Origin: Atribacterota bacterium
Lineage (GTDB): Bacteria; Atribacterota; Phoenicimicrobiia; Phoenicimicrobiales; Phoenicimicrobiaceae
Assembly (NCBI GenBank): GCA_030666935.1
Contig: DAOUWX010000018.1
Span: forward strand, 1 to 16,314
Direction: 5' to 3'
Length of the DNA stretch: 16,314 bases
Positions within the stretch are counted from its first letter, which is position 1; each line of letters starts with the position of its first letter. The translations under genes were made by a program, and so were the position numbers. Below, piece after piece: positions 1-8,289 of this stretch. The notes beneath the pieces are model-generated. The model searched no databases and had not been told where the DNA came from. It saw only the letters and a program-made list of their open reading frames with translations.

Positions 1-330
1 AGAGATTTAGCTGCCATAGTATTCGGAGAAAAATATGAAATTCTGCAGGTGCGTTCACCAATAGAAGTAGACTCCAAGATATATGATTCTTATATTGGGG
101 AATATGAGCTTATGTCAGATTTTATTGTAACGATTACTACAGAAAATAATCGTATTTTTGCCCAGGCTACCGGACAGAATATATTTGAAATTTACCCCGA
201 ATCTGAAATGAAATTTTTCTTAAAAGCCTTTGATGCTCAGATTACTTTCATTAAGGATGAGCAGGGCAAAGTAACCGAATTGATTATGCATCAGGCAGGG
301 AAAGATATGCCTGCAAAAAAAATTAAATAA
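1..330 (+). CDS. Serine hydrolase (beta-lactamase/PBP-like) C-terminal end, partial
   Basis: Reading frame 1 is open from the first base of the window to the TAA at 328-330, so the gene starts upstream and only about 109 C-terminal residues are visible. The segment is a small beta-rich domain with the pattern IYDSYIGEYEL near its start and repeated short strands ending in KDMPAKKIK. This resembles the C-terminal DUF3471-type domain found after the transpeptidase-like domain of many class C beta-lactamase-family serine hydrolases. The catalytic SxxK, YxN and HxG motifs would lie upstream and cannot be checked. A GTG at 49 could be read as a start, but the in-frame upstream sequence (RDLAAIVFGEKYEI) fits the same protein family better, so I treat the gene as continuing from outside. 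The family assignment is recognition from memory of similar proteins. Confidence 0.7.
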   Translation, partial: RDLAAIVFGEKYEILQVRSPIEVDSKIYDSYIGEYELMSDFIVTITTENNRIFAQATGQNIFEIYPESEMKFFLKAFDAQITFIKDEQGKVTELIMHQAGKDMPAKKIK

Positions 331-357
331 AAAATGGTTTAAAGAGGTGAACATAAA

Positions 358-524
358 ATGAAAAAACAAAAAGTGCGATTATAGGAGGAATAGCGGGAGC
401 GATTGGCGGTGGTTTGGGAGCCTGGATAGGAAGTTCGATGGGTTTTCATCCAACACTTTCAGGATTATCGGCAGCAATTATCGCCCTTGTTGTGTGGGGA
501 ATAGTCAAACTCATTTGGAAATAA
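358..524 (+). pseudogene. Small glycine-rich membrane protein, frameshifted in an A-run
   Basis: A good Shine-Dalgarno (AGAGGTGA, about 342-349) precedes ATG 358, but that frame stops after eight codons (MKKQKVRL). The neighbouring frame is open to TAA 522-524 and encodes a hydrophobic, glycine-zipper-like protein (IIGGIAGAIGGGLGAWIGSS, then a second hydrophobic stretch ending in WK). Adding one A to the run at 361-366 joins the two parts into a sensible protein of about 55 residues beginning MKKTKSAIIGG. The gene is therefore either broken by a one-base deletion or affected by a homopolymer error in the sequence. Its style is like the intact small protein at 10334-10507. Function unknown; the glycine-rich helices suggest a membrane protein. 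Confidence 0.6.
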
Positions 525-558
525 TGGCGTCCTTAAAAAATTAAAGGAGGAAGGAAAG

Positions 559-2013
559 ATGGTTTTTAAGACAGTTCTTAAATTTGGAGTTATTGGCTTA
601 ACATGTTTTATGTTAGCTATTATAGGAGGAGTAAATATGGTAAGTTTTGCTCAAACAGAGGTTAATTTTGAAGATAATCTAGTGGGCATCTGGCAGGGGA
701 AGCTGGAGGTTCCAGGAGTGTCATTGAGAATAGTATTTAATATTACCAAAGATGCAGAGGGAAAATTGACTGCAACTATGGATAGCCCTGATCAAAGAGT
801 AAAAGATATACCGGTAGAGGAAGTTACTTTTAAAGATGGTATTTTGCATCTGGAAGTTAAATCTGCCGGAGGTTTTTTCGAAGGGAAAGTTCAGGAAAAT
901 TTTTTAAGCATTGAAGGGGAATTAAATCAGGCAGGGCAGTCTTTACCGCTTATGCTTGAACGGGTGGAGGAAATAGCCAGGATTAATCGCCCTCAAGAAC
1001 CAAAAAAACCTTACCCTTATAAAGAAGAAGAAGTTACTTATGAAAATAGGAATGCAGGAATTACACTTGCCGGGACCTTAACTTTTCCATTTGAAAAAGG
1101 TCCCTTCCCCGCAGTTTTGCTAATTACCGGTTCCGGTGCTCAAGACCGCAACGAAACAGCAGCAAATCATAAACCATTTTTAGTATGGGCTGATTATCTT
1201 ACTCGTCTGGGAATTGCTGTTCTTCGGGTAGATGATCGAGGAGTAGGAGGTTCAACCGGCGATTTCTTGCAAGCAACCAGTGAGGATTTTGCCGGTGATG
1301 TGCTTGCCGGCATAGAATACCTCAAGAGTCGTAAGGAGATTGATCCACGACAGATTGGTCTTATTGGCCATAGCGAGGGTGCAATAATTGCTCCAATGGT
1401 GGCAGCTCAATCCCCGGATGTCGCATTCATCGTGATGATGGGAGGAATGGGCTTAACCGGAGAGGAAATTTTATATTTGCAGAGTGCTCTCATTTTAAAG
1501 GTAAATGGAGTAAGTGATGAATTAATTACTAAAAGTCGTGCTTTACAAGAAAGTATCTACACAGTCTTGAAAATAGAAAAAGACGATGCAGTTGCAGCAG
1601 AGGAGCTCCATAAGATTATAGAGAATGCGAAATTAGAACTAAGCGATGAAGAAAGAGAGAAAATATTATTTGGAGCTTTTATTGAACCGCCAATTAAGTT
1701 AATACCCTGGTACCGCTATTTTCTGACCAATGATCCTAAAACAGCATTAGCGAAGGTGAAGTGTCCGGTACTGGCAATAAATGGTGAAAAAGACCTACAA
1801 GCTCTACCTAAAGAAAGTCTCCAATCTATAGAGGAGGCTCTTATCGCAGGAGGGAATAAAGACTATACTGTGAAGGAATTACCCGATCTTAATCATCTGT
1901 TCCAAACTGCTCAAACCGGAGCACCTTCGGAATATAGTCAGATAGAAGAGACTATTGCACCGGAAGCATTAGATTTAGTGGGGAAATGGATTTTAGATAG
2001 GACTGGGGAGTAG
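559..2013 (+). CDS. Secreted alpha/beta hydrolase (serine esterase/peptidase-like)
   Basis: A 484-residue protein. Residues 1-31 form a signal peptide (basic start, hydrophobic core, likely cleavage after VSFA). Residues about 38-140 form a beta-rich N-terminal domain of the kind found before this hydrolase family. Residues about 155-480 form an alpha/beta hydrolase: oxyanion-hole region ITGSGAQDRN at 189-198, nucleophile elbow GHSEG with Ser272, acid Asp412 in INGEKD, and His446 in DLNHLF. All three catalytic residues are therefore present. Substrate is not predictable; relatives are annotated as esterases or acyl hydrolases acting outside the membrane. The start at 559 is supported by AAAGGAGGAAGG just upstream; a later ATG at 637 would remove the signal peptide. 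The stop is 5 bases before the ABC transporter gene, suggesting one transcript. Confidence 0.85.
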   Translation: MVFKTVLKFGVIGLTCFMLAIIGGVNMVSFAQTEVNFEDNLVGIWQGKLEVPGVSLRIVFNITKDAEGKLTATMDSPDQRVKDIPVEEVTFKDGILHLEVKSAGGFFEGKVQENFLSIEGELNQAGQSLPLMLERVEEIARINRPQEPKKPYPYKEEEVTYENRNAGITLAGTLTFPFEKGPFPAVLLITGSGAQDRNETAANHKPFLVWADYLTRLGIAVLRVDDRGVGGSTGDFLQATSEDFAGDVLAGIEYLKSRKEIDPRQIGLIGHSEGAIIAPMVAAQSPDVAFIVMMGGMGLTGEEILYLQSALILKVNGVSDELITKSRALQESIYTVLKIEKDDAVAAEELHKIIENAKLELSDEEREKILFGAFIEPPIKLIPWYRYFLTNDPKTALAKVKCPVLAINGEKDLQALPKESLQSIEEALIAGGNKDYTVKELPDLNHLFQTAQTGAPSEYSQIEETIAPEALDLVGKWILDRTGE

Positions 2014-2018
2014 TTATT

Positions 2019-2963
2019 ATGAAAGATAAAATTATTGAAGTGGGTAAAATATCTAAATATTTTGGTGAAATTAAAGCTGTAGACCAGATAGATTTTTACG
2101 TGAAAGAAGGAGAAATTTTAGGATTTCTCGGACCTAATGGTTCAGGAAAAACAACTACAGTAAGATTGTTAAATGGAGTTCTCTTTCCCGAAAAAGGCAA
2201 TATAAAAGTTAAAGGCTTAAGTACAATAAATGATGGCAATAAAATTAGAAAAATTACCGGGGTGCTTACCGAATCAGCTGCCTTATATGAAAGTATGTCT
2301 GCCCGGGAAAATTTAGAATTCTTTGCTCATTTATATAATATAAATCCTCGGGAGATACCCAAACGTATCGATTCATTACTGGAGGAATTTGGACTTAGTA
2401 AAAGACAAAAGAATAAAGTAGCAGAATTTAGTACCGGAATGAAAAAAAAGTTAAGTATCGCCAGAGCCCTGATAGACGACCCGGAAATATTGTTTCTGGA
2501 TGAACCTACCACCAGTTTAGACCCGGAATCTGCCCGGGATCTAATTAGTTATATTAAAGAATTAAACCGGGAAAGAAAACTTACAATATTTGTCTGTACT
2601 CACAACCTTGCCCAGGCAGAAGATTTTTGCAAACGTTTTATATTTTTGGATAAAGGAAGGATAATTGAGGAGGGCACTTTGGGGGAAATTGAGAAGAAAT
2701 ACATTACCTCGGTGGAAATGGAAATTGTTTATCAGGGTGGGATAGACGATGCCTATCTTAATGATTATAAATATAAAAAATTAGATTCAGATAAAATTAT
2801 TATAACCATTGATAATAAAAAACAGGTACCCCAATTTATCAGGGAAATTTCCCAAAAAACAGATATCTATTCAATAAATACTTTAAATAGTAATTTAGAG
2901 AAATTATATTTTGAGGTTAGGAGGGTTTATTATGAGAATGCAGGCAATGGCAGCAATAATTAA
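2019..2963 (+). CDS. ABC transporter ATP-binding protein (ABC-2 exporter type)
   Basis: A 314-residue ATPase. Walker A is GPNGSGKTT at 38-46, the ABC signature is the variant STGM at 138-141, Walker B is ILFLDEP at 157-163, and the switch histidine is His195 in CTHNL. The expected Q-loop glutamine is replaced in the stretch GVLTESAALY (about 81-90), where Glu stands near the usual Gln; this variant occurs in some drug/Na+ efflux type ATPases. The C-terminal 90 residues form a typical accessory domain. It should hydrolyse ATP on the cytoplasmic side to drive the permease encoded next, whose start overlaps this gene by 32 bases, so translation is probably coupled. The exported substrate is unknown. 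Similar pairs are annotated as NatA/NatB-like or multidrug exporters. Confidence 0.9.
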   Translation: MKDKIIEVGKISKYFGEIKAVDQIDFYVKEGEILGFLGPNGSGKTTTVRLLNGVLFPEKGNIKVKGLSTINDGNKIRKITGVLTESAALYESMSARENLEFFAHLYNINPREIPKRIDSLLEEFGLSKRQKNKVAEFSTGMKKKLSIARALIDDPEILFLDEPTTSLDPESARDLISYIKELNRERKLTIFVCTHNLAQAEDFCKRFIFLDKGRIIEEGTLGEIEKKYITSVEMEIVYQGGIDDAYLNDYKYKKLDSDKIIITIDNKKQVPQFIREISQKTDIYSINTLNSNLEKLYFEVRRVYYENAGNGSNN

Positions 2964-3756
2964 GAAAGATATAAAGAGTATTTCAGATAATATACAGATA
3001 TGGTTGCCTCTAATTATTTTACCATTAATATTTGTGATAATTATTCCGACCGTGCTTATTATTTTAGCCAAAACTCAAAATATATCAGCGGTAAATGGGA
3101 TAGATCTAATTATAAAAACTATAGATAAATTTCCTGCCCATATGGAAGTTCATACTTTTTCTGACATAAATCAGAAGGTATTGTTTTTGGTGCTAAATTC
3201 TATGTTCATCCCCTTTTTCCTAATGATCCCAGCTATGATTTCCAGTACAACCGCTGCCTGTAGTTTTGCCGGGGAAAAAGAGAAAAAGACCCTTGAAAGC
3301 CTACTTTATGCTCCCATTAGCGAGAAAGACCTCTTTGCTGCCAAGATATTAGGTCCTTTTATCGCCTCTACCGCAGTGACTATTTTCTGTTTTATCTGTT
3401 ATGGTGTTGTGGTAGATGTATTAACTTATGAGATATTCGGAAAATTAATATTTCCTCGTCTGAATTGGTTAATTGTGGTTTTTTGGCTTTCACCGATTCT
3501 TTCTATCTTTGCAATATTTTTTAATGTGTACATATCAGCCCGGGTAAAAGGTTTTCAAGAAGCATACCAGCTTGGTGCACTGATAGTTTTACCTGTTGTT
3601 GTCCTGCTCTATTCACAGCTAACAGGTTTGCTCCTTTTAAACAATATTATATTATTTTTATTCGGTTTGGTTTTACTTATAGTCAGTGTAATACTTATTG
3701 TTAAAACGGGTAAATCTTTTACCAGAAATAAACTTTTCTTAAGTCAGATAAAATAA
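2932..3756 (+). CDS. ABC-2 type transporter permease
   Basis: A 274-residue integral membrane protein. Hydrophobic segments lie near residues 28-50, 87-110, 150-172, 182-205 and 220-262. Between the second and third is the charged motif FAGEKEKKTLESLLYAPI, which is typical of ABC-2/NatB-type permeases and contacts the ATPase. I chose ATG 2932 because AGGAGGG lies 6 bases upstream; a TTG at 2911 would extend the frame but has no such site. The gene overlaps the end of the ATPase gene, so the two subunits are expected to be made together. Codon use and AT content match the ATPase and the local background, unlike the next transporter pair. Substrate unknown. Confidence 0.85.
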   Translation: MRMQAMAAIIKKDIKSISDNIQIWLPLIILPLIFVIIIPTVLIILAKTQNISAVNGIDLIIKTIDKFPAHMEVHTFSDINQKVLFLVLNSMFIPFFLMIPAMISSTTAACSFAGEKEKKTLESLLYAPISEKDLFAAKILGPFIASTAVTIFCFICYGVVVDVLTYEIFGKLIFPRLNWLIVVFWLSPILSIFAIFFNVYISARVKGFQEAYQLGALIVLPVVVLLYSQLTGLLLLNNIILFLFGLVLLIVSVILIVKTGKSFTRNKLFLSQIK

Positions 3757-3777
3757 ATAAAAAAAGGAGTAAATAAA

Positions 3778-3849
3778 ATGCAAGAAGCTCAAAATAAGGT
3801 GCAAAATATCGTACGTCTCATTTTAATGGAATTGGAGGTAATATTATGA
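3778..3849 (+). CDS. Micro-ORF of 23 codons, possible leader of the second ABC pair
   Basis: ATG 3778 follows a strong AAAAAGGAG ribosome site and opens a 23-residue frame (MQEAQNKVQNIVRLILMELE, then VIL) whose TGA at 3847-3849 overlaps the ATG of the ATPase gene at 3846. The start, ribosome site and stop-start overlap together look designed for translational coupling. It could be a leader peptide, or the leftover start of a gene truncated when the GC-rich ATPase/permease pair was inserted, since composition changes just after this point. No function is recognised. Confidence 0.4.
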   Translation: MQEAQNKVQNIVRLILMELEVIL

Positions 3850-4805
3850 ACACGAATGAATTCGTTATCAACACCCAGGGGTTGAGTAAAAACTATAATG
3901 GAGTACAAGCGGTCAAATCGCTTGATCTTAAGGTTCCCAAGAACTCAATCTTTGGATTCTTGGGGCCAAATGGAGCCGGGAAGACGACTGCCATCAAACT
4001 TTTACTTGGACTGACGCGTCCCACGTCCGGCAGCGGCTCAATTTTCGGACAAGACATCATTAATGATAGTGTAGATATTCGCAAGCGGGTTGGTTATCTG
4101 GCCCAAGAGCCCCGCTTTTACGGGCATATGACCGCCCGGGAAACGCTCCGCTTCAAAGCGCGCTTCTACTATCGCGGACCGGCAGCCGAAATTGAAAAGC
4201 GTATCACCGAAACATTGGAGCTGGTAGGCTTGTCTGACAAAGCTGACCGTCCCATTAATACCTTCTCCGGAGGGGAGCGCCAGCGATTGGGCATCGCCCA
4301 GGCTCAAATCAACTACCCTGACCTGTTGATTCTGGATGAACCTGCCGCCGCACTGGACCCGATGGGTCGACGTGATGTGCTGGAAGTGATGGAACGATTA
4401 CAAAAGTACTCCACTATTTTCTACTCCACCCACATCCTTGATGATGTTCAGCGGGTAAGTGACTCGGTTGCTATTGTGAATTACGGTGAACTTGTGGCTC
4501 AGGCATCCATCCAGGACCTGTTAGCCGGGAGCCAGGGGACAATCTACTCCCTGGACATTGAAGGTGAGGCTAACCGGGCCCGGACTCGAATTGCCGATCA
4601 AGCATGGGTATCCGGTATAGATGTCACTTCTGCAAAGGGCCAAACCACCTGGCAGGTAAGTGTGACCGATGATGAGGTGGCCAAAGCTCAATTGCTGCGC
4701 CTGGTGTTGGCGGATGAGCAGCTCACCATAACCAGGTTTGGTCGCAAGACCTACAAACTTGAAGAGATTTTTATGAATATAGTACAAGGAGGAAATCATG
4801 GCTAG
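3846..4805 (+). CDS. ABC transporter ATP-binding protein, GC-rich pair
   Basis: A 319-residue ATPase with complete motifs: Walker A GPNGAGKT at 40-47, Q-loop Gln87 in VGYLAQEP, signature SGGER at 141-145, Walker B LLILDEP at 160-166 and switch His196 in YSTHIL. Residues after about 220 are a C-terminal accessory domain. The ribosome site is TGGAGG, 7-8 bases before ATG 3846. The gene shares a 4-base stop-start overlap with the micro-ORF upstream and overlaps the permease gene downstream by 8 bases. From about base 3900 the sequence is visibly richer in G and C, with codons such as GCC, CGC and CTG, than the AT-rich genes on either side. This suggests horizontal acquisition together with the permease. 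The pair resembles ABC-2 exporters of the BcrA/CcmA kind; substrate unknown. Confidence 0.88.
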   Translation: MNTNEFVINTQGLSKNYNGVQAVKSLDLKVPKNSIFGFLGPNGAGKTTAIKLLLGLTRPTSGSGSIFGQDIINDSVDIRKRVGYLAQEPRFYGHMTARETLRFKARFYYRGPAAEIEKRITETLELVGLSDKADRPINTFSGGERQRLGIAQAQINYPDLLILDEPAAALDPMGRRDVLEVMERLQKYSTIFYSTHILDDVQRVSDSVAIVNYGELVAQASIQDLLAGSQGTIYSLDIEGEANRARTRIADQAWVSGIDVTSAKGQTTWQVSVTDDEVAKAQLLRLVLADEQLTITRFGRKTYKLEEIFMNIVQGGNHG

Positions 4806-5610
4806 TATGAATAATTTACAATTACTTGATGAAAGGGGTTGGCGTCAGGGATTCGCCAATCTGTTTTATAAAGAGAATGGAGAATGGAGGTACACCAGTC
4901 GCTGGTGGATGCAAAGTTTGCTTTGGCTTCTCGTTGCGAATGGCTTTCTGGCGATGGTGCTTTGGGTAATGCCAGTTATGGACCCTGAAGGAATGAGTGA
5001 TGTGGGCAAGAATTTTGGCTTGGTCACTTTTATGCAGTTGATGGCCAAATTGCCGCTGTTTGCTGTTATTGTCATTACTCAAGGGGCGGTCATCAATGAG
5101 AAACAGTCCGGCACCGCGGCCTGGATATTATCCGCGCCCGTATCGCGGAGTGGATTCATCCTGTCTAAACTCATCGCCAACGCAATAGGGTTTCTAAGCA
5201 TAATCATCATTTTGCAAGGGCTGGTAGCCTATGTCCTAATATCACTGTCTGAGGGCAGCCTGTTACCGCTTGGCCCCTATCTTAGCTACCTGGCTTTGCT
5301 TGGTCTGAACTTACTGTTCTATCTGGCTTTAACCTTGATGTTGGGCACTTTTTTCAATACCAGAGGGCCGGTATTAGGCATTGCGTTTGGGGTGGCTATC
5401 TGGAGCATGTTAGGCATGGGTAAACTCTTCGCCGGCTTTATGCCCTGGCTTGTCTTGATTTTGCCGGAGGCGCTGCCTGATTTGCTATCGGCATCGGTAC
5501 AAGGGGGATCAATGCCTGCAACCTGGCCTGTCTCCATCATTGCTATGTCTCTGTATACAGTGTTGTTTATTGGGCTGGCAATCTGGCGTTTCAACCGTGA
5601 GGAATTTTAA
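4798..5610 (+). CDS. ABC-2 type transporter permease, GC-rich pair
   Basis: A 270-residue membrane protein. After an amphipathic, charged N-terminus (residues 1-36), hydrophobic segments lie near 38-60, 80-99, 128-152, 160-184, 192-222 and 243-264. A cytoplasmic loop reading NEKQSGTAAWILSAPVSRSG matches the position and style of the ATPase-contact loop in ABC-2 permeases, where a conserved glutamate precedes the T...L..P pattern. ATG 4798 has AAGGAGG upstream and overlaps the end of the ATPase gene by 8 bases, so the two form a coupled operon. Base composition is GC-rich like the ATPase and falls back to AT-rich immediately after the stop at 5610, so the transferred block seems to end here. 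Substrate unknown. Confidence 0.85.
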   Translation: MASMNNLQLLDERGWRQGFANLFYKENGEWRYTSRWWMQSLLWLLVANGFLAMVLWVMPVMDPEGMSDVGKNFGLVTFMQLMAKLPLFAVIVITQGAVINEKQSGTAAWILSAPVSRSGFILSKLIANAIGFLSIIIILQGLVAYVLISLSEGSLLPLGPYLSYLALLGLNLLFYLALTLMLGTFFNTRGPVLGIAFGVAIWSMLGMGKLFAGFMPWLVLILPEALPDLLSASVQGGSMPATWPVSIIAMSLYTVLFIGLAIWRFNREEF

Positions 5611-5612
5611 AG

Positions 5613-5628
5613 TGGTATAATTATACCA
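5613..5628. repeat. Perfect 16-bp palindrome after the exporter operon
   Basis: The sequence TGGTATAATTATACCA is its own reverse complement and begins three bases after the permease stop codon. No run of T follows it, so it is not a standard terminator. It could be an operator-like protein site or a weak transcript-end hairpin. Confidence 0.5.
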
Positions 5629-5658
5629 AATAAGTTACTTAATTACCGAGCATTAACA

Positions 5659-5710
5659 ACGGTTCTATTTTTTATTAAAAAACTATATATCTTTGAAAAA
5701 ATAGAACCGT
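5659..5710. repeat. 15-bp perfect inverted repeat with 22-bp loop, REP/IS200-like
   Basis: The left arm ACGGTTCTATTTTTT (5659-5673) is exactly complementary to the right arm AAAAAATAGAACCGT (5696-5710), followed by CCCCTTTTCCC. Palindromic units with an AGAACCGTCCCC edge are common around REP-associated IS200-like transposases (RAYT) in anaerobe genomes; that link is from general memory. No transposase gene is present here, so this would be a stand-alone repeat or remnant. As RNA it folds into a strong hairpin and may also end transcription of the GC-rich operon. Confidence 0.55.
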
Positions 5711-5757
5711 CCCCTTTTCCCTAAAATAGAAAAATAAAAAAGGAGAATGAAAATTCA

Positions 5758-6609
5758 ATGAGAAAATTATTATTAATTTTGGGAGTAGTTATTGTAATAA
5801 TCATTTTGTTTATTACAATCAGTAAAATTTTATTTGATAAAAAGGTTATAAAAGAGGTTGGCATGCTGACCGAAGAGGGCAGTAAAGTTCAATCCAAAAC
5901 ATTTAACTTTAATGATCTTGAAGGATTGCCCGAGCCTGTCCAAAGATATTTTAAATATGCTTTAAAGGATGGGCAGGAACATATTAGATTTGTAAGATTA
6001 AAACAAGTTGGTGAATTCAGGATGAAAGAGAATCAATCCTGGATGCCCATCAAGGCAGAACAATATTTTACTACAGAAGACCCGGCATTTATCTGGCGGG
6101 TTAAATTTACCATGGCGCCTTTTATATGGATTGAAGGCAGGGATATGTATTATCAGGGTAAAGGAAGTATGCTTATCAAATTACTTTCTACCATAACAGT
6201 TGCCGATGCAGCCGGAAGTGAAATGGATATTTCCTCATTGATAAGATTTTTAGCAGAAGCACCCTGGTTCCCCACTGCTTTACTTCCCAGCGATTATATT
6301 GAATGGAAAGAGATTGATTCTAATTCAGCCCAGGCGGTTATCAAGGATAATGGATATACCGCCTCGGGAATTTTTACCTTTAATGAAAAAGGGGAAATTA
6401 TTAAATTTGTAACCAATGACAGATATATGGAGGCTGACGGTAAATATTTTAAAGAACAGTGGGGAGGTTATTATAGAAATTACCAGGAAATTGAAGGGAT
6501 GAAGATTCCCATAGAAGGTGAAGTGGAATGGAATTTATCTGATAAAGATTTACAATATGCTAAACTCAAAATAACTGATATTCAATATAATATTGCAGAA
6601 AAATATTAA
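5758..6609 (+). CDS. DUF6544-like membrane-anchored protein of unknown function
   Basis: A 283-residue protein. Residues 4-24 are an uncleaved-looking hydrophobic anchor (LLLILGVVIVIIILFITISK), and the rest is predicted to lie outside the membrane. The phrase LPEPVQRYFKYAL near residues 57-69, followed by a beta-rich region with FRMKENQSWMPIKAEQYFT and later GYTASGIFTFNEKGEI, matches the general pattern of the DUF6544/DUF6920 family. That family is widespread in bacteria and has no established activity. The ribosome site AAGGAG lies about 14 bases before ATG 5758, which is rather far; a closer ATG at 5746 is out of frame and stops after four codons. The gene stands alone between a repeat element and a membrane protein gene. 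Confidence 0.65.
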   Translation: MRKLLLILGVVIVIIILFITISKILFDKKVIKEVGMLTEEGSKVQSKTFNFNDLEGLPEPVQRYFKYALKDGQEHIRFVRLKQVGEFRMKENQSWMPIKAEQYFTTEDPAFIWRVKFTMAPFIWIEGRDMYYQGKGSMLIKLLSTITVADAAGSEMDISSLIRFLAEAPWFPTALLPSDYIEWKEIDSNSAQAVIKDNGYTASGIFTFNEKGEIIKFVTNDRYMEADGKYFKEQWGGYYRNYQEIEGMKIPIEGEVEWNLSDKDLQYAKLKITDIQYNIAEKY

Positions 6610-6722
6610 AGAATATTATAAAACTTATTAAGTTATTAAAAAAGTGAAAATATGACAAAATATTATGAACGAGAATTGTTATCTGTCATACCGTCATAAT
6701 AATAAAAGTTGAGGTAAATGAA

Positions 6723-7322
6723 ATGAAGAGAATAATAAAAAAATATTTTATGAACGAAAAATTCATGATTAGATTTATCAGCCTGCTCACAGTAGGAATA
6801 ATTTTATTCACCCTGGTATGGTTTTTAAGTTATTATTTTTTGCCCGAAGGTTTTTTGAAGGGAAAATCAGTTGCAGTTAGGATAGTGGGGACAGAAGCTT
6901 CAAGTACCTTGCTTGCAGAATGGGGGAAAATCGTAGGATATAATCTCGGAGCCGTGTGTTTACTCATTTTGGTAAATTTAATTTTATGGTTTGACCTCTT
7001 TCCCTTAGGTTATATTACCGTTTTTGGAAACCTCACATTGTATAGTATATACATGGGGACAAACTCGTTTGCGATATCTATGCCTGAACGAATGGCGCCA
7101 TCATTTGCTATATTTACCCGTTCCGGACCCTATGAGATGATAGGATTCCTTCTTGTGGCGGCTGCAACTTATAATCAATCTCGTTTTGCACTCGCAAAAG
7201 AGTCTTACCGTATTACTTCGGTTCCACGATTATCGTTGGAACAATGGATTGGATTAGGATTTGGAATAGCAATTATCCTTTTAGCTGCCTGGCGTGAAGC
7301 AGCTATGATCATGGCAACGTAA
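6723..7322 (+). CDS. Multi-pass membrane protein, possibly SpoIIM-like
   Basis: A 199-residue protein with about four to five membrane segments (near residues 16-40, 68-90, 93-112, 138-152 and 174-193). The order is: an N-terminal helix, a loop with a small polar stretch, then IVGYNLGAVCLLILVNLILW, a short helix GYITVFGNLTLYSIYMG, and RSGPYEMIGFLLVAAATYNQ before the last helix. The N-L-G...G...h...E-h-G arrangement recalls the SpoIIM/DUF95 family of membrane proteins, but the match is loose and the name should be treated as a hint. A GAGGTAAATGA ribosome region precedes ATG 6723. Function unknown; no partner gene is evident nearby. Confidence 0.55.
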   Translation: MKRIIKKYFMNEKFMIRFISLLTVGIILFTLVWFLSYYFLPEGFLKGKSVAVRIVGTEASSTLLAEWGKIVGYNLGAVCLLILVNLILWFDLFPLGYITVFGNLTLYSIYMGTNSFAISMPERMAPSFAIFTRSGPYEMIGFLLVAAATYNQSRFALAKESYRITSVPRLSLEQWIGLGFGIAIILLAAWREAAMIMAT

Positions 7323-7483
7323 TGGGTGAGTAGCGAGGGTTAGATCATGTATATGTATTTGATAAAGAATAATCATAAAATTTAGAAAAAAAAGTATTAA
7401 TTTTATAAAATTGAGCTAGTAGACATAATTTAAAATAGAAGACCATCAAAGAATTAGCGTATTTTTAAGGAGGTTGTTCCGGA

Positions 7484-8236
7484 ATGCCTTATTTTATTTA
7501 CCAGAAAAAGAAAATATATTATCGTGAAGAAGGTAAAGGTGAATTATTAATTCTTTTACCTGGAAATACGGCTTCATCTGCTGTGCATAATGAAGAGATA
7601 AATTATTTTGCTCAGAAATTTAGAGTTATTTGCCCCGATTATATTGGATACGGAAAGTCAGAAAGGGTTAAACATTTTCCCGTAGATTTCTGGTGGGCTA
7701 ATGCAAATATGGTGGTTGAATTAATTCATAGTATAAAAGCAGATTATGTTATTCTTGTCGGGACTAGCGGAGGTGGAATAATTGCTCTTAATACAGCCAT
7801 TATAGAACCTCTATTGGTAAAGGCTGTTGTTGCTGATAGTTTTATGGGTGAATATTTAGATCCTATTTGGATAAAAACTGTCGTAAAAGAAAGAGAAACT
7901 AAAACAAATGCACAAAAAGCATTTTGGAATGCTGCGCATGGCGATAGTTGGGAAGAAGTTATTAAAGCAGATTCATTAATGCTAACCAAAGCAGCTCGTT
8001 TAAGTAAAAGCCTTTTTAAACAGAGATTAAAAGAAATAAAATGCCCGGTTCTTTTAACCGGAAGTTTATCAGATGATATGATACCGAATATTGAAAAAGC
8101 TATGTGCAATGTAGCGAAGCAAATATTTTCGTCAAAAATAGTATTTTATCCCACTGGAGCTCATCCCTTGATGTGGAGTGAGCGTGTTAAATTCAGAAAA
8201 GAAGTTATTAACTTTATTAATAGTTTAGAAAGATAG
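7484..8236 (+). CDS. Alpha/beta hydrolase, cytoplasmic
   Basis: A 250-residue single-domain alpha/beta hydrolase without signal peptide. The oxyanion turn LLPGNTASS lies at about 24-32, and the PDYIGYGKSE loop at 51-60. The nucleophile elbow is GTSGGG with Ser95, the acid is probably Asp198 in GSLSDDMIP, and the base is His227 in TGAHPLMW. Length and layout fit the common hydrolase fold (lipase, esterase or C-C hydrolase); substrate cannot be assigned. ATG 7484 is preceded by AAGGAGGTTG. The 161 bases between the previous gene and this start hold no clear feature beyond AT-rich sequence. Confidence 0.85.
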   Translation: MPYFIYQKKKIYYREEGKGELLILLPGNTASSAVHNEEINYFAQKFRVICPDYIGYGKSERVKHFPVDFWWANANMVVELIHSIKADYVILVGTSGGGIIALNTAIIEPLLVKAVVADSFMGEYLDPIWIKTVVKERETKTNAQKAFWNAAHGDSWEEVIKADSLMLTKAARLSKSLFKQRLKEIKCPVLLTGSLSDDMIPNIEKAMCNVAKQIFSSKIVFYPTGAHPLMWSERVKFRKEVINFINSLER

Positions 8237-8289
8237 AGTTATGTATTAGAGAACAATTTTTTAATATTTATTAAAAGGGGGAAAATAAA

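Noticed and set aside
7323..7483. Promoter or RNA gene in the gap before the alpha/beta hydrolase
   Set aside because: AT-rich sequence gives several weak TTGATA/TATAAT-like matches, but none has good spacing, and no stable fold or tRNA-like pattern is visible.
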